In this document: positions 31,740-42,735 of the stretch, piece by piece | Position numbering within the stretch: position 1 is the first letter of the stretch | Layout of the letters: each line of letters opens with the position of its first letter | Origin: Taudactylus pleione | Taxonomy: Eukaryota > Chordata > Amphibia > Anura > Myobatrachidae | Length of the DNA: 64,000 nt | Reading direction: 5' to 3' | Assembly (NCBI GenBank): GCA_031769625.1 | Contig: JAUIMM010000171.1 | Span: 186,001-250,000 of the forward strand | The notes under the pieces: generated by a model | What the model saw: the letters and a program-made list of their open reading frames with translations, nothing else | The model's database searches: none | Told to the model about the DNA's origin: nothing | Translations under genes and position numbers: made by a program

Positions 31740-33860
31740 TAAAAAAACTGCAAGTTGGATTTTTTCTACAATGGACTAACCTTGTTTAAATACTACAAAG
31801 ATAAACAGATACCAAATGGCTTTATAATCTGCAATTCCCCAGCTATAGAGAGGTACAATGTGGAATTTGGGAAAAAGTGGACTTCAAATTTAAATAAATG
31901 CTCATTTGACTTGCTTCTGCTGGTCATAGAAGAATCCAAAAGAGAGCTCAACATTACTAAATCTAAAGACCTTTTTTTGCAAGTACACTTCTAAGCACTT
32001 TAACTGCTGATAAATAATTTGATTGTAGTAACAAACTCAAAGTACAAGTTGACCGGTATCAGAGCAATCACATTAAATCTAAGCATAAAAAAAGTGGACC
32101 AAGATTACGACCAACAAAGAGTATGCAGTTGGCTCACAGGAGCTCCCATAAAGGAGCAAAGAGTACCTTATAGAAGATCATACTGTAATTGCTTTATGGA
32201 AACATTGGGACATACTGCCACTTCATTTAGTAACAGTGATAGCCAAATTACAGGAGCATCAATTTCCTCCAATAAATTCCCTTTAGGGGTGAAATCAAGG
32301 GCTCAAAATCTAAGCCTTGCATAAAACAGATGCTGCAAGGTAAACAAAACCAGAGGCAGAGGCAGTGGCTCAAGAAAACCTCCTATCTAGTACAAAACTT
32401 AGGGCCTGACTCAGAGCCACTCGTAAGCGGCAGCTCGTTCGCTCCGAGCGATGTTTGGCCAACTGCGCATGCGTACGGATCATTATACGCATGCGCGAAC
32501 CAGTCAGTGCGGTCGAAATTCATGTGCTCGCAAAATAGCGAATGCCTGACAATTTGAGTGACAGAATGAGGCGTATGTGGGTGGTAACAGGGGAAGGTGC
32601 TTGAAAACGGGGAATGGAAATCAGAACGCAGGCGTGCTTAAAGGTCAAAATGGGCATTTTATGGGTGTGCATAATTAAAACAGCAGCGTCATTGACCACG
32701 TCACTGGGTTTTTTTTAAGCCAGAACTGCTCGCAAAATTGTGGTAGCAAAAACCGACCACAAGAATAGCGAGCAGCTCATACCCTGTTCGATGTACTCGA
32801 TTAATCTAATAAATATCGGACATGACGTAGGATGCGAGCGGCCAGGGGGGCGTAGTTTCCCAAAAAACGACCACAAGTTTTGTATGCTTGTTCAGACCTA
32901 GAGGCGTCAACAGACCGCAAACAGCGAACAGTTCATTTGAATAGCCACCCCTATTTTCAGGACGAGCGAGCGCTTATTGCGTCTGGCTCTGAATCAGGCC
33001 CTTAATCTTTAATATCAACTCCACTGTATTACAAAGAACTTTCTCATTTGTTCCAACAGTTCCATTCAATGAGTTCCAGTGGAAAATTTAAGCATTTAAA
33101 TTAAACAGAAATATAAATTGAAAGAACACTTTGGGACCCAAATGGAGGATAATACTGTTATAAATATGCCCCCATAGTTGATGGCGATACAACCACGATC
33201 CAGTTTTGAACCTAAAAGTAATACCAGCACCTTTAAGACATTCACCAGGTTACTTGATCAAGAGGTTCTACAACATGCAGCTTCTTCAAAACTATCATAT
33301 TAGAATATGACGAAGGAAGAACATCAAGTTCTAAGAGACCTGAGCTGCTATGATGATATAGTCATAAGACAAGCCGATAAAGGTGGATCTATATTGGTTT
33401 AAAACCTCATACACTTCTGAAAGGAGTGACAGCAACAATTGGAATATGTGGACACATATGAAGAACATCTCAAGACCCTACCTTTAAATATATGAATTAA
33501 TTAGATAATATTCTTAAACAAGCATACAGTATGTTGATGCAATTATTATAGAACAGGTTTATAAATGCTTAGTGGTCTCGCTCCCAATAAAACCTTCACT
33601 GTAGTCCACAAATCTCTACAAAACCCACCAGGCCCCCTGATCATTTCGGCAAGGGGGACTTTGTGTCAACCATATCAATGTATATTGATTCTTTATTACA
33701 AGAGTGTATCAATGGTAGGTCAACTTATTTAAAAGACACCAATACTGTGTTAAGATCACTTCAAGAAATATTGGAAGCCCACTTCAACTGTCTACTATGC
33801 TCAGTGGATGTGTACAATCTTATACATGCAAACCTCATAAATCAGGATTAATAGCAACCT
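31740..33860 (+). pseudogene. PLE reverse transcriptase, N-terminal and finger part, copy B
   Basis: The N-terminal block (31755-31990) has L-F-K-Y-Y-K-D-K-Q-I-P-N-G-F and W-T-S-N-L-N-K-C-S-F-D-L-L-L, matching copy A. RT motif 1, I-R-Q-A-D-K-G-G-S-I-L-V, is at about 33365. The next block, at 33640-33850, is S-M-Y-I-D-S-L-L-Q then S-T-Y-L-K-D-T-x-T-V-L-R-S-L-Q and L-C-S-V-D-V-Y-N-L (palm motif A, with its Asp kept). Several stops and frameshifts interrupt it. The palm continues at 39300 after the nested insertion. Confidence 0.8.
32402..33001. mobile_element. Harbinger-type MITE, 600 bp, in PLE copy B
   Basis: Starts GGGCCTGACTCAGAGCC and ends TCTGAATCAGGCCC, flanked by an exact TTA duplication (32399-32401 and 33002-33004). 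TTA/TAA is the preferred PIF/Harbinger target. The interior has CGAGCG and TGCGCATGCG palindromes. The PLE frame is interrupted at this point. Confidence 0.92.
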
Positions 33861-34074
33861 GCATAATCCTCACTAAGGGATGTAGTTATCAGAACAGCAA
33901 ACAGCATGCTTCTGGTCTGAATCCCAATGCTGAAAGTCCAACACAGGACTTAAGATAGGCATTGAAATACCAACACATATCTTAATACCGATGCTGGAAC
34001 ACAGATAGATGCCACCCCGAACCAGGTAAATCTAGGGCTTCTTACCTGTTAACCATGGGGGGCAAGGTAGCATA

Positions 34075-34192
34075 GCAGGGTTAGCATAAAATTTTTGGGG
34101 GGAGGTTAGGGTTAGGCACCCCTAGGCAGTCTTAGGGTTAGGCACCACTTGGGGGTTCAGGGTTAGGAGGGGGGAGGGTTAGTGTAATGAAG
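34075..34192 (+). repeat. Degenerate TTAGGG-like repeats, copy 2 (left half)
   Basis: Three to four units with GGTTAGGGTTAGGCACC and variable G-rich spacers; the other half is at 39011-39150. Confidence 0.8.
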
Positions 34193-35355
34193 AATCGGAT
34201 TTTGTGTCCACATGGGCATAACTGCACATGATTGCATCAGCAAACCTAACTTTCCCTTGTAAGTGTATATGTAATATTATTTGTGTAAAGGAAATGACAA
34301 ACCTTTGAAGATGGACAGAAAGGTTTAACCAGAGGTTATAGGAAGTTTGTTTCCTTGCCAGCCATAACCCATTATGTCAACTTGTATATAGCCCATAAGA
34401 AGGATGTCCAGGGAAATTACCTGACTGCTGGTCAGATCCTTGATAGCCAGTCTATAAGAGACCTGTGTCAAAGATGGGGGCTGGTTATAACCCCACAGGG
34501 GTAAGGCTTACAGGCCAATGAGAGACAGACCAACCAGCAAGGTGTCGAATCTCTCGCCTAACCTATGAGCTTCAAACAAGCTAGGGAGTTAACAGTGACC
34601 TAATCCCTGCTCTGGTGACAAAGAAACCCTGTGTTACAGTCAGCCTCCAGAGGTGTATGTTTAATCACTTAATCTGTGTGCACGTTTATTGATCTGAGCT
34701 CAACTTCTAACAGAACTGAAGGTATAATAAAAATAACCCCTGCCCAAATGACAGAGAAACCCTGTAGTCCAGCTAGAGGGACAATAAACTCTGAGTTGAG
34801 AAGGGTTAAAATTACCCCCAGGGAGGGGGGGTGAGGAGGGATGCTGGAAAGCAGCAAAAAGATGTGACACTCTCGTAGTTCAGTGTTCATTTCTGAGGGG
34901 CTATCGTGCGGTACAGAGTGATCCAGAGTTCATCATTGAGACTGCCCCATCTCACACTATGTACAGTCAATGTTGATTGTATATTCCCTTTTATTTTATT
35001 TCTGAAATTGTAAGTAATTTGTGTGCAACCTTTTATTTAATTTTATTTTAATCTTGTCACTTTTTGTAACTAAGCTTTGAAGGTATTCTTGAATTAAAAC
35101 ATTAATTCTAGTTCTGGAACTGTGTTTTTATGACCCAATGCCTAACTTGCCCCATGTTACCAATTTTTACTAAGTGTGCATACTTGTTTAGTTGGTAAGA
35201 GCAAAGGTTTACCCTGTATTTAATACTAAAGTTCCCCTTTGATGGTGGCAGCTATCAGGTTTATTTAACCATGTGTGCTGAGTTAACTTTTAAAAGTCAC
35301 AGGCGGCAATTTTCACATTGGTGTATCTGGAGAGATTGGCCAGAGGTCCGTGACA
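34193..35355 (+). repeat. 5' LTR of the gypsy element
   Basis: 1163 bp. It matches the 3' LTR over most of its length (for example AGGAAATGACAAACCTTTGAAGATGG and GGTAAGAGCAAAGG). It keeps a roughly 180-bp segment (about 34455-34640, GGGGGCTGGTTATAACCCC onward) that is deleted or reduced in the 3' LTR. Confidence 0.9.
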
Positions 35356-35375
35356 ATTGGTGACAGCGGTGGAAT
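35356..35375 (+). promoter_or_regulatory. Primer binding site candidate
   Basis: ATTGGTGACAGCGGTGG begins immediately after the LTR's terminal CA, as expected for a tRNA-primed retrotransposon. The tRNA was not identified. Confidence 0.55.
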
Positions 35376-35616
35376 GCTAAAAGGTATCGCCTGCAACAAC
35401 TTCTTTCACCAGCTGAGCAAGCCACAACCCAACCTACCGGGGTGACCCACAAGGGAAAGGTAACCCCACCAGCACCAGTCACTGTGGAATTTGATACCGA
35501 GATATCGCATCCCGAGGTGCAGTGTGCCCAGCTGGGACAGGCTGTTGGTGCGAGCAGCATAACACTACAGACTGCGCATAAATGGCAGCTGTAGAAGGCC
35601 GGTTCTAAGGAGACTT

Positions 35617-37988
35617 TTGTCTGAGAGAGAGGTGGGAGTGTCGGAGAAGATTCCCACAAATGTGTTATTTGGGACTGACCTAGGTCATTTGAGAATTATC
35701 TATGAGACAGAATGTGATGTATTCAATCCAATGTTGCCAGTTTCTCCCACTAACCTCATTCCTCCCAAGGTGGCAAGTGATCCCGATAAATCACCAATGT
35801 CTATGTGTTTGTGTGGAACAATGATGACATGTGATGATGAAACTGCTTGTGTTGAATTACAGGTATCCAAGGAAAATGCACTAGAACAGGTTAATGTGGT
35901 TAATGCTGATACGGTTGGGGAAGATGTGCCTATGTGTTGGAATGACCAGGGGAAGGCTGTATGGGTTAATGATATGTCCGCTGAGGATAGTACCATACGT
36001 GTGTGTGTGGTCACTAAATGCTGGCAGAAAGCCCAGGCTGAGGAAGAGGAGAGACACGCTGCAGCATCTCGCCCCCCTGACTGGCCCCCCTGTGACAGTA
36101 ATTCACACACACCAGAACTACACCCCCACTGTGAGTAGATCATTGGACTTAGCTAATCATTCAGAGCAGAAGGCTGACTTTAGTCAAGTGATGTCACACT
36201 GTGTGCCTGCTATCTCTAAGTCTATTGAACAATGTGACTCATCTCAGGTGATATGTGATGGTTTTAAATCTTGCCCGGAAGTGACTCTGTGGAAAGCACC
36301 TGAAATGCCAGGTGACCATTGTACATACTTTAATGGAATAGGGATAGGTGCCAGAGGGGACTTCAACAATTATGTGGACTTAGGCAAGGAACATATTATA
36401 GTGTGGAATGTTGAAGAAACCCCTAATAGTGATATGTTTAGGAAGAGTACTGTCACACTTGCTACTGGATTAGAAGGTAAAACTGTTTTTCCCCTAGTTC
36501 GAGAGTATCTGGACTTGGAAGCAGGGCAGAGCATTAGGAAGGTGAGCTTGCCTACTAATGTTTTGTCGGGGACAGATCTGGGGAAATCGTTGAATATTCA
36601 AGATGAATGTCCTTTTACCCTGATGTCTTCTAATGCTACTTCTCCTCAGGTACCCATGGATGATTTTCCAGGCAGGGGTTATGATACTAAGGGGAACGAT
36701 AATGGGTCTATGTTGAGAAATGGCATGTTGCAACCATTATGCTTTGCTGAACTTTCGACTGAGCTTGATTGTCTGTGGTATAGGTGGTAGTAAGAGTTTG
36801 AGCCAGGACTCAGGTGATGTGATGCTGGGGAAGGTGTAAGTGGCCAATGAGGTCACACAACCTCCCAGGATTTTGGAGAGGGACCTGTGTGACTTTGCAG
36901 ATTCCCCCCTGGCCCCCCTTCTTGCATCAACTCACTGACACACACAAAAGCAGATCTCCACCTACCTTTTGAGCCCTCTGTGACAAGCTTAACTATTCAG
37001 ATGGATCAGGGGGCTGACACCGTCTGGGCTTCCTAAGCATACAAACAGAGCAGCCTCTCAGTGCAGCCATTTATGACAAGCTGTGCTGGGAGGAAGATTA
37101 TTTGTGCCAGGGAAGGACCAGTGCTAACCCAGCCCATGGACAGGATTGGATTGGGTGTGAAAGGTAGGTTGCCATATGTCCCACTGTATGTGATAATGTT
37201 GAACCTTCTCTCACCCATGTTGTAGCCATCCCTAGAAGCATGAACAGGGATTTGTTAGCAGCCACGGGTATACCAAAATTTATGGCAATGGACACACTGC
37301 AGGTAGCATCCCGAGTGGAGCTCGTTAGATGGGTTACTATGGGCCAAATGAGGCCTGATATAGTCATGTGCTAGAATCTACTTTTGCAGGTATGGAGATT
37401 GCTAGTCAAAAAATAGGTACAGAGGAGTCTGGTCCCCAAGATATAATGTCAAACCCTTTTGTGAACAAGCCATGTTTCCCATATTTGTCTGACGTGGCAT
37501 GGATGATTCCTGGTGCATCAGAAATAGCAGGTTGGCAAATGTTGCCTTGTGCGGAGATGATTCCTGAGGGCATAGACTTGTCCAGCCCCCTGGAGCTGCT
37601 AAAACAGGGCATGAAGGTAAGGCCAGATGATAATGCCTTAGCTGACACTACAAAGAAGTAAGGTCTGTCAGTATCTCATCCTGCACTTCTGAAACACCTA
37701 TCCCTTGAGCCAGCAACCAAACAGAGTGATTAACACATTGTCAAAAATATGGTATCTGGGTGTGCTCTCTATCCTGACATAGATCCCATGAGACTAGACA
37801 GGGGCAATGTTGTTATCGGGTGCTAGGTAAGGAATTGGTGAGCCTCAGTCCTGTGGAGACAGGACAGAGATACAAAGGCACCTGGTTCTGGGTGGGCTAC
37901 AGGAGACTAAGTAAATCCACCTTGTGTGATGCCTACCCCCTGCCCAGGATGGAGGAACTGTTAGCTCAGCCCATCCAGGCAGGGTAAT
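35617..37988 (+). pseudogene. Gypsy gag-pol remnant (protease-like and RT motif fragments)
   Basis: The frames at 35617-36138 and 35894-36790 are both open but unalike. The first has I-P-T-N-V-L-F-G-T-D-L-G, resembling a retroviral-type aspartic protease C-terminal block; a second copy, L-P-T-N-V-L-S-G-T-D-L-G, appears at about 36550. An RT finger segment lies at 37879-37988: G-Y-R-R-L-S-K-S-T-L-C-D-A-Y-P-L-P-R-M-E-E-L-L, the usual gypsy D-Y-R-x-L-N...D-A-Y-P-L-P-R pattern with the leading Asp changed to Gly. RT catalytic Y-x-D-D, RNase H and integrase are absent. It is a clear defective element. Confidence 0.7.
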
Positions 37989-38065
37989 GACAGCTACCAT
38001 TGTACAGCATAGGAGATGGTGACATGAGGTGCCAACTGTTTCCATGCTGATCTTAAAGGGGGAGG

Positions 38066-39010
38066 TGTAGTGAAGAATCAGATTTTACGTCAACATGGGC
38101 ATAACTGCACATTATTGCATCAGCAAACTGATACTTTCCTTGTAAATGTATATGTAATATTATTTGTGTAAAGGAAATGACAAACCTTTGAAGATGGACA
38201 GAAAGGTTTAACCAGAGATTATAGGAAGTTTGTTTCCCTGCCAGCCATAATTATGTCAACTTGTATATAGCCCATAAGAAGGATGTTCAGGGAAATTACC
38301 TGACAGCTGGCCAGATCCCTGAGCCAGTCTATAAGAGATCTATGTTCTGTGTATGGTCAGGCTCCACAGGTGTATGTTTAATTACTTAATCCGTGTGCAC
38401 ATTTATTAACCTGAGCTCAACTTCTAACAGTACTGAAGGTATAATAAAATAACCCCTGCCCAAATGAGAGAGAAACCCTGTAGTCCAGCTAGAGGGACAA
38501 TACATAAAGATGTGACACTGGTAGTTCAGTGTTCATTTCTGAGGGGCTATCGTGCAGTACAGAGTGATCCAGAGTTCATCTTTGAGATTGCCCCGTCTAA
38601 CACTATGTACAGTCAAGTACAGTCAAAGTGTTTTGTTTATTCCCTTTTATTTTATTCTAAAATTGTAAGCAATTTTTGTGCAACCTTTTATTTAATATTA
38701 TTTTAATCTTATAACTTTGTTTAACTAAGCTTTGAAGGTATTCTTGAATTAAAGCATTAATTCTAGTTCTGGAACTGTGTTTTTTTGACCCAAGGCCTAC
38801 CTTGGCCCATGTTACCTATTTTTACTAAGTTTGCATAATTGTTTAGCAGGTAAGAGCAAAGGCTTACCCTGTATTTAATACTAAAGTTCCCCTTTACTGG
38901 TGGCAGCTATCAGGTTTATTTAACCATGCATGCTGAGTTAACTTGTAATAGTCATGGGCGGCGATTCTCAGATTGGCATATCTGAAGATATCGGCCAGAG
39001 GTCCGTGACA
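38066..39010 (+). repeat. 3' LTR of the gypsy element
   Basis: 945 bp. It is homologous to the 5' LTR apart from an internal deletion near 38345 and several small indels and substitutions, so the insertion is not recent. Confidence 0.9.
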
Positions 39011-39289
39011 GTTAGGTTTAGACACAAAAGGGGGGATATTTAGGTTTAGGCACTAACAAGGAGGGTTACAGTGCAGGATGGGGAGGGTTAGGGTTAGGCT
39101 ACAAGAAGGGAGTGTTAGGGGTAGAAGGGGGCAGGGTTAAGTATACTTACCCAACCCCTGTCGGGATACTAACCATTGAGAGACCACGGTTGGTATTTTA
39201 ACAGGAGGCATCCTGACTGATGCCATTACATACTGATTCCCTCACTAATAATCCAAAATATAAAGGTCCAAATTTAGTTTATCCTTATT

Positions 39290-40560
39290 TTATTTGAATT
39301 GGTGCTCACCAATAATTATTTTTATTATGATGGTGAGTACTATCTACAATTGGCAGGCTGTGTGATGGGGTCCAATGTTGCCCCATTGTATGCCTTTATG
39401 TTTATGTAGAACAGGATGTGTTCTTTTCAGATGAGAGCATGGCTAATAATATTTTTGCATTTTTCAAATATACTTACAGTGTATCTACTTATTTTATGGA
39501 CATGCACTTCCTTAGAGTTTGCTACTTTAATTGACAAACATAATAACTCAAATACCCCAGTCAAATTCACTTATCAAATTGACACTGAAAGTGTCAGTTA
39601 CATGGATGTAACCCTCATGAAAAAGTACTAAATTGGAAACTTTATTATTTACAAAACCAACTGATTGCTACAATTTGTTGATGGCCAGGAGTCCATACCA
39701 ATAACTCCTCAAAAGAGGGCTACCATAATCCCAATTTTTACATATATTATGCATCACCACCAATAGGGAAGAAGCCATTCATCAAATTGATCAGATGATA
39801 GACAAATTTCTACAAAGGGGCTACAAGCCTTCATTGCTAGCCAAAAATGTAAGGCTTTAGCCATGCCGATAGAAAGTATATATCAATTTAAGACCAAACA
39901 ACTGAAATCGAAAGTCTTCCCCATGGTCAATGCATACAATCATAAAAGCTTACCCATTTCCCGAAGTGTTATAAAACTGTGGCCCATGATTATTTCTGAT
40001 CCAGAATTGGAAGTACTGTACAACATTAGATTGATGCCATGCTAGAGCAGAGTAGAAATATCAGAGATTATGTTGTGCACACAGATATAACCAACTTGTG
40101 AAAAAATAAACCACCACTTTCTTGGGCAATCCTAAAACAGAATGCTTTAAAAGCCACAATTGATTGATATGTGCTGTAGATAACTTCAAACTGGGTCGGT
40201 TTTTAGTCACTCTTGTACAGCTGCCAAAATGAAGATTAGACATCATCTCACCTGTACCAGTAAATTTGTGATCTACATGATCACTTGCCCTTGTACAAAT
40301 CATTATATAAGATGGAGCATCAAGTTAAAGAGAGATCGACGCTCCACAGGTCAGCCATCAGGTCTGCCATTGCTAAAGGCACCAGCAACCAACCTGTGGC
40401 ATGTCATTTTGCTCAGTCCAACCACAGTGCAGCCTCCATCAAATACTGTATTATTGATCATGTCCCTCCACTCAATCATGGAGGTGATTGCAGTAAAAAA
40501 TGCTCTAACTGGAATCCCAATGGATTCACAAACTGGGTACTTTATCCCCAAGAGGGTTAA
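39290..40560 (+). pseudogene. PLE RT palm, thumb and GIY-YIG part, copy B
   Basis: G-C-V-M-G-S-N-V-A-P-L-Y-A at about 39350-39395 is the PLE equivalent of the palm motif seen in copy A as M-G-S-N-A-A-P-L-Y-A. Then come V-K-F-T-Y and S-V-S-Y-M-D-V (39570-39610) and thumb-like P-E-L-E-V-L-Y-N-I-R (about 40010). The C-terminal region at 40230-40560 has H-L-T-C-T-S-K-F-V-I-Y-M-I-T-C-P-C and A-C-H-F-A-Q-S-N-H-S-A-A-S-I-K. The GIY-YIG core after C-P-C is eroded (H-Y-I-R-W). Multiple frameshifts and stops occur; it is not functional. Confidence 0.8.
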
Positions 40561-41132
40561 CTGAGACCCTGCAGTTGCATTGTTTCTTATAATTTTAACA
40601 CCTAATATGCTATAAAAATAAACATCCTGCCTTTTCTCTTCCAAATTTAGCATTGACTCAATAGCCTGATTTTACCTATATTACATGTCTTGAATTGTTA
40701 AATTACCGTATTAGAGTATCCTTGTTGTTCTTTCTAGGAGTGTTATCGTTAGCTACTGTTACATTAGGACATAGTGATATCAGACAGTGTGCAGTATGTA
40801 AGACTTTTATTATCTATATACATAAGTCATTTACACTATTTATGATGCTAGATAGTTACTGCCTTTTATTTGTTTTCGTCTATTATATACACTATTGGTT
40901 TATGTTTAAGCTTCTGCCAGCGACTGGAGTGGTAGACTGTGTCCCCGGTTTACGCAGCAACCACCAATGGCTTCATGATGACATCAACATATCCGCAACC
41001 ACTGGAGCATGCTCGCCACCTCCTGCTTTCCGCTGCTGACATCTTCACATTCAGGGTATTTATTTGGTAAGACCACACTTGTATGGTGCCCTACATGATT
41101 TACACTGGTTGTCTATATTGCATCTCCTCTGT

Positions 41133-41172
41133 CCTAATGACAGGTTCCTCCAAGGCCCTGAAACATTGACTA
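41133..41172 (+). ncRNA. Hammerhead-like motif, PLE copy B
   Basis: CCTAATGA, then CAGGTTCCTCCAAGGCC, then CTGAAACATTGAC. The first core strand has one change from CTGATGA; the second (GAAAC) is intact. It lies in the same relative position as the core in copy A, about 65 bases after the GGTAAGAC motif. Confidence 0.45.
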
Positions 41173-42585
41173 CATTTGAGGATAAAGATGTTTTAAAGTA
41201 GGGATGTGCACAAACCCCAGTGTTTTGGTTTTGCATATGTATCTCTTAATGGTTTGGATCTGGATTTGATTTTGCCAAAACTGCCCTTGCATGTTTTGGT
41301 TGTGGATCTGTATTTTTGCTAAAATAATAATAAAACAGCTAAAATCACATAATTTTGGCCTGTTTCTGTTCCTACAGTTTTATTAACCTCAATAACATTT
41401 ATTTCCAGTAACTTGCAGTAAATTTTGACCACCTCACAGCTCACAATATTGATTTAATCTAGTTTAGGCCAAAAGGTTGCATCCCGCTAGCTGGCTGACT
41501 AAGCTAAGCGACAGCAGTGGGTGGCACTAACATGTGGCACTTCAGCTGCCAACATGGCACAGAGTGGCACTGCAGTGGTAGACAGGTTGGCAGTTTAATA
41601 AGCTATATGACCCCTAGGAAGTTTAAAAACCAAGAATGTTTTCATTATTCAAGAACTAGGGAATTGGAATAGGTTTATGGGCTGAAGACAGGGAAAGTAT
41701 GGAAGGATTGATTAGTTTTTCATTCATTTTTATTTTAATGTTTTGATTCTTAAGAAAATTTATGAGGGAATATCAATCTAGGATCAAGTTCTTCAGTTCC
41801 TAAATGACATCTTTGATCTGAAGGAGGTTTTTTAATTTTTATACATCTAATAGAAATGAGGTGGCCTTGCTTAAGGATGTGTTAGTAGAACATACTGTAA
41901 ACAGATGTTAACTCTGTACTCAGGGAGGTTGTTAGGGATAATGGAACAAAGACTTGCTTGAAAGTTCTCCCGCTGAACTTGAACTTCCAGCATCTGTGAT
42001 GTTTGCTGGGCCTACTGGAAGTTGGAATTTGTCAACAACAGGCGATGTGCATTAGGTTTACCTCAGCCTGCATTACACACTTTATGTACCATGTAAATAT
42101 GTATGTATGTGACCAAAATACACAACTAATTTTTCTATTAAACATATTTGCCCTTTATTACACACATACTGGCAGGAAGATGCTCTGTGCTGCTGCTCTT
42201 ATTTGCCCACCCCATCAACTTGGTTGCTCAAAATAAAAAAAATGAAACAGGCATACAGAAGATGTTGTCTGTGACCATTACAATTTCTGGACATTCATAA
42301 ACTATACAATTAAAAATGTTAGGCAGCAATGCCCCCAACAGCACATAATGCAAAGAAAAGAGGTGCAAGATAGAATTGCCCTTTAGCCCTCCCACCCACT
42401 ATTATGTTGTATATATGAAACAGGACATTCACAGTGTAACAAAACAATCACTGCAGTGACAGAGACTGACACTTGTGGCTGAAATGACTGGTTTGTTTGG
42501 GCCCCCAGAAAACAAGCTGCCAATGTGCATTGGTGGCAATGATCCTATGCACAACCTGGCTTTACAATATATGAAAGATCAGATG

Positions 42586-42611
42586 TCATCATCATCATCA
42601 TCATCATCATC
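42586..42611. repeat. (ATC)n microsatellite in the hAT acidic tail
   Basis: A run of about eight ATC/TCA units. On the minus strand it encodes Asp repeats of the transposase acidic tail. Confidence 0.92.
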
Positions 42612-42735
42612 TCCATCAGTGTGCACATCCTCTTCATACAATAATAATTAGTCCCCGCTGGAATCCAACATTACAGGTACCTCTGTATTTTTTTTACTTA
42701 TTTGCTGGTAAAGGTCTTCCTTGTGGAATTTGTAA

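Larger units (their letters stand above)
31640..33876 (+). mobile_element. Penelope-like element copy B, first part
   Basis: The PLE N-terminal and RT finger region. It is interrupted by a Harbinger MITE (32402-33001) and then at 33876 by the TTAGGG-like element carrying the gypsy. It resumes at 39249. The uninterrupted target (CCTCACTAATAATCC) can be read by joining the flanks. Confidence 0.82.
34193..39010 (+). mobile_element. Ty3/gypsy LTR retrotransposon, internally deleted (4818 bp)
   Basis: Two LTRs in direct orientation (34193-35355 and 38066-39010) start TGTA.TGAAGAATC and end GAGGTCCGTGACA. The target duplication is GTTAG (34188-34192 and 39011-39015). A primer-binding-site-like ATTGGTGACAGCGGTGG follows the 5' LTR, and a polypurine tract AAAGGGGGAGG (38055-38065) precedes the 3' LTR. 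The 2.7-kb interior is far short of a full gag-pol and ends within RT, so it is a deleted copy. The TSD is only weakly informative because GTTAG recurs in the target array. Confidence 0.88.
33877..39240. mobile_element. TTAGGG-like repeat element inserted in PLE copy B (split by a gypsy element)
   Basis: CTCACTAA occurs at 33869-33876 and again at 39241-39248, an 8-bp (possibly 9-bp) target duplication interrupting the PLE palm domain. Left part 33877-34192: starts GGGATGTAGTTATCAG and ends in GGTTAGGGTTAGGCACC repeats. Right part 39011-39240: repeats, then CCCTGTCGGGATACTAACC and TGATGCCATTACATACTGATTCC. The ends are weak inverted repeats (GGGAT.. / GGAATCAG..). The TSD length fits hAT or Mutator-like DNA elements; the superfamily is not determined. 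Confidence 0.75.
39249..41198 (+). mobile_element. Penelope-like element copy B, second part with 3' region
   Basis: Continues the PLE reading after the nested insertion. It includes the palm, GIY-YIG, 3' UTR, splice-donor-like GGTAAGACC (41067) and a hammerhead-like motif. It is interrupted at 41198 by hAT copy 3 (TSD TTTTAAAG/TATTAAAG). Its continuation after 46671 is short and unclear. Confidence 0.75.

Noticed and set aside
35700..36143. Minus-strand 147-residue ORF in the gypsy interior
   Set aside because: It is antisense to the gag-pol remnant and has no recognisable motif.
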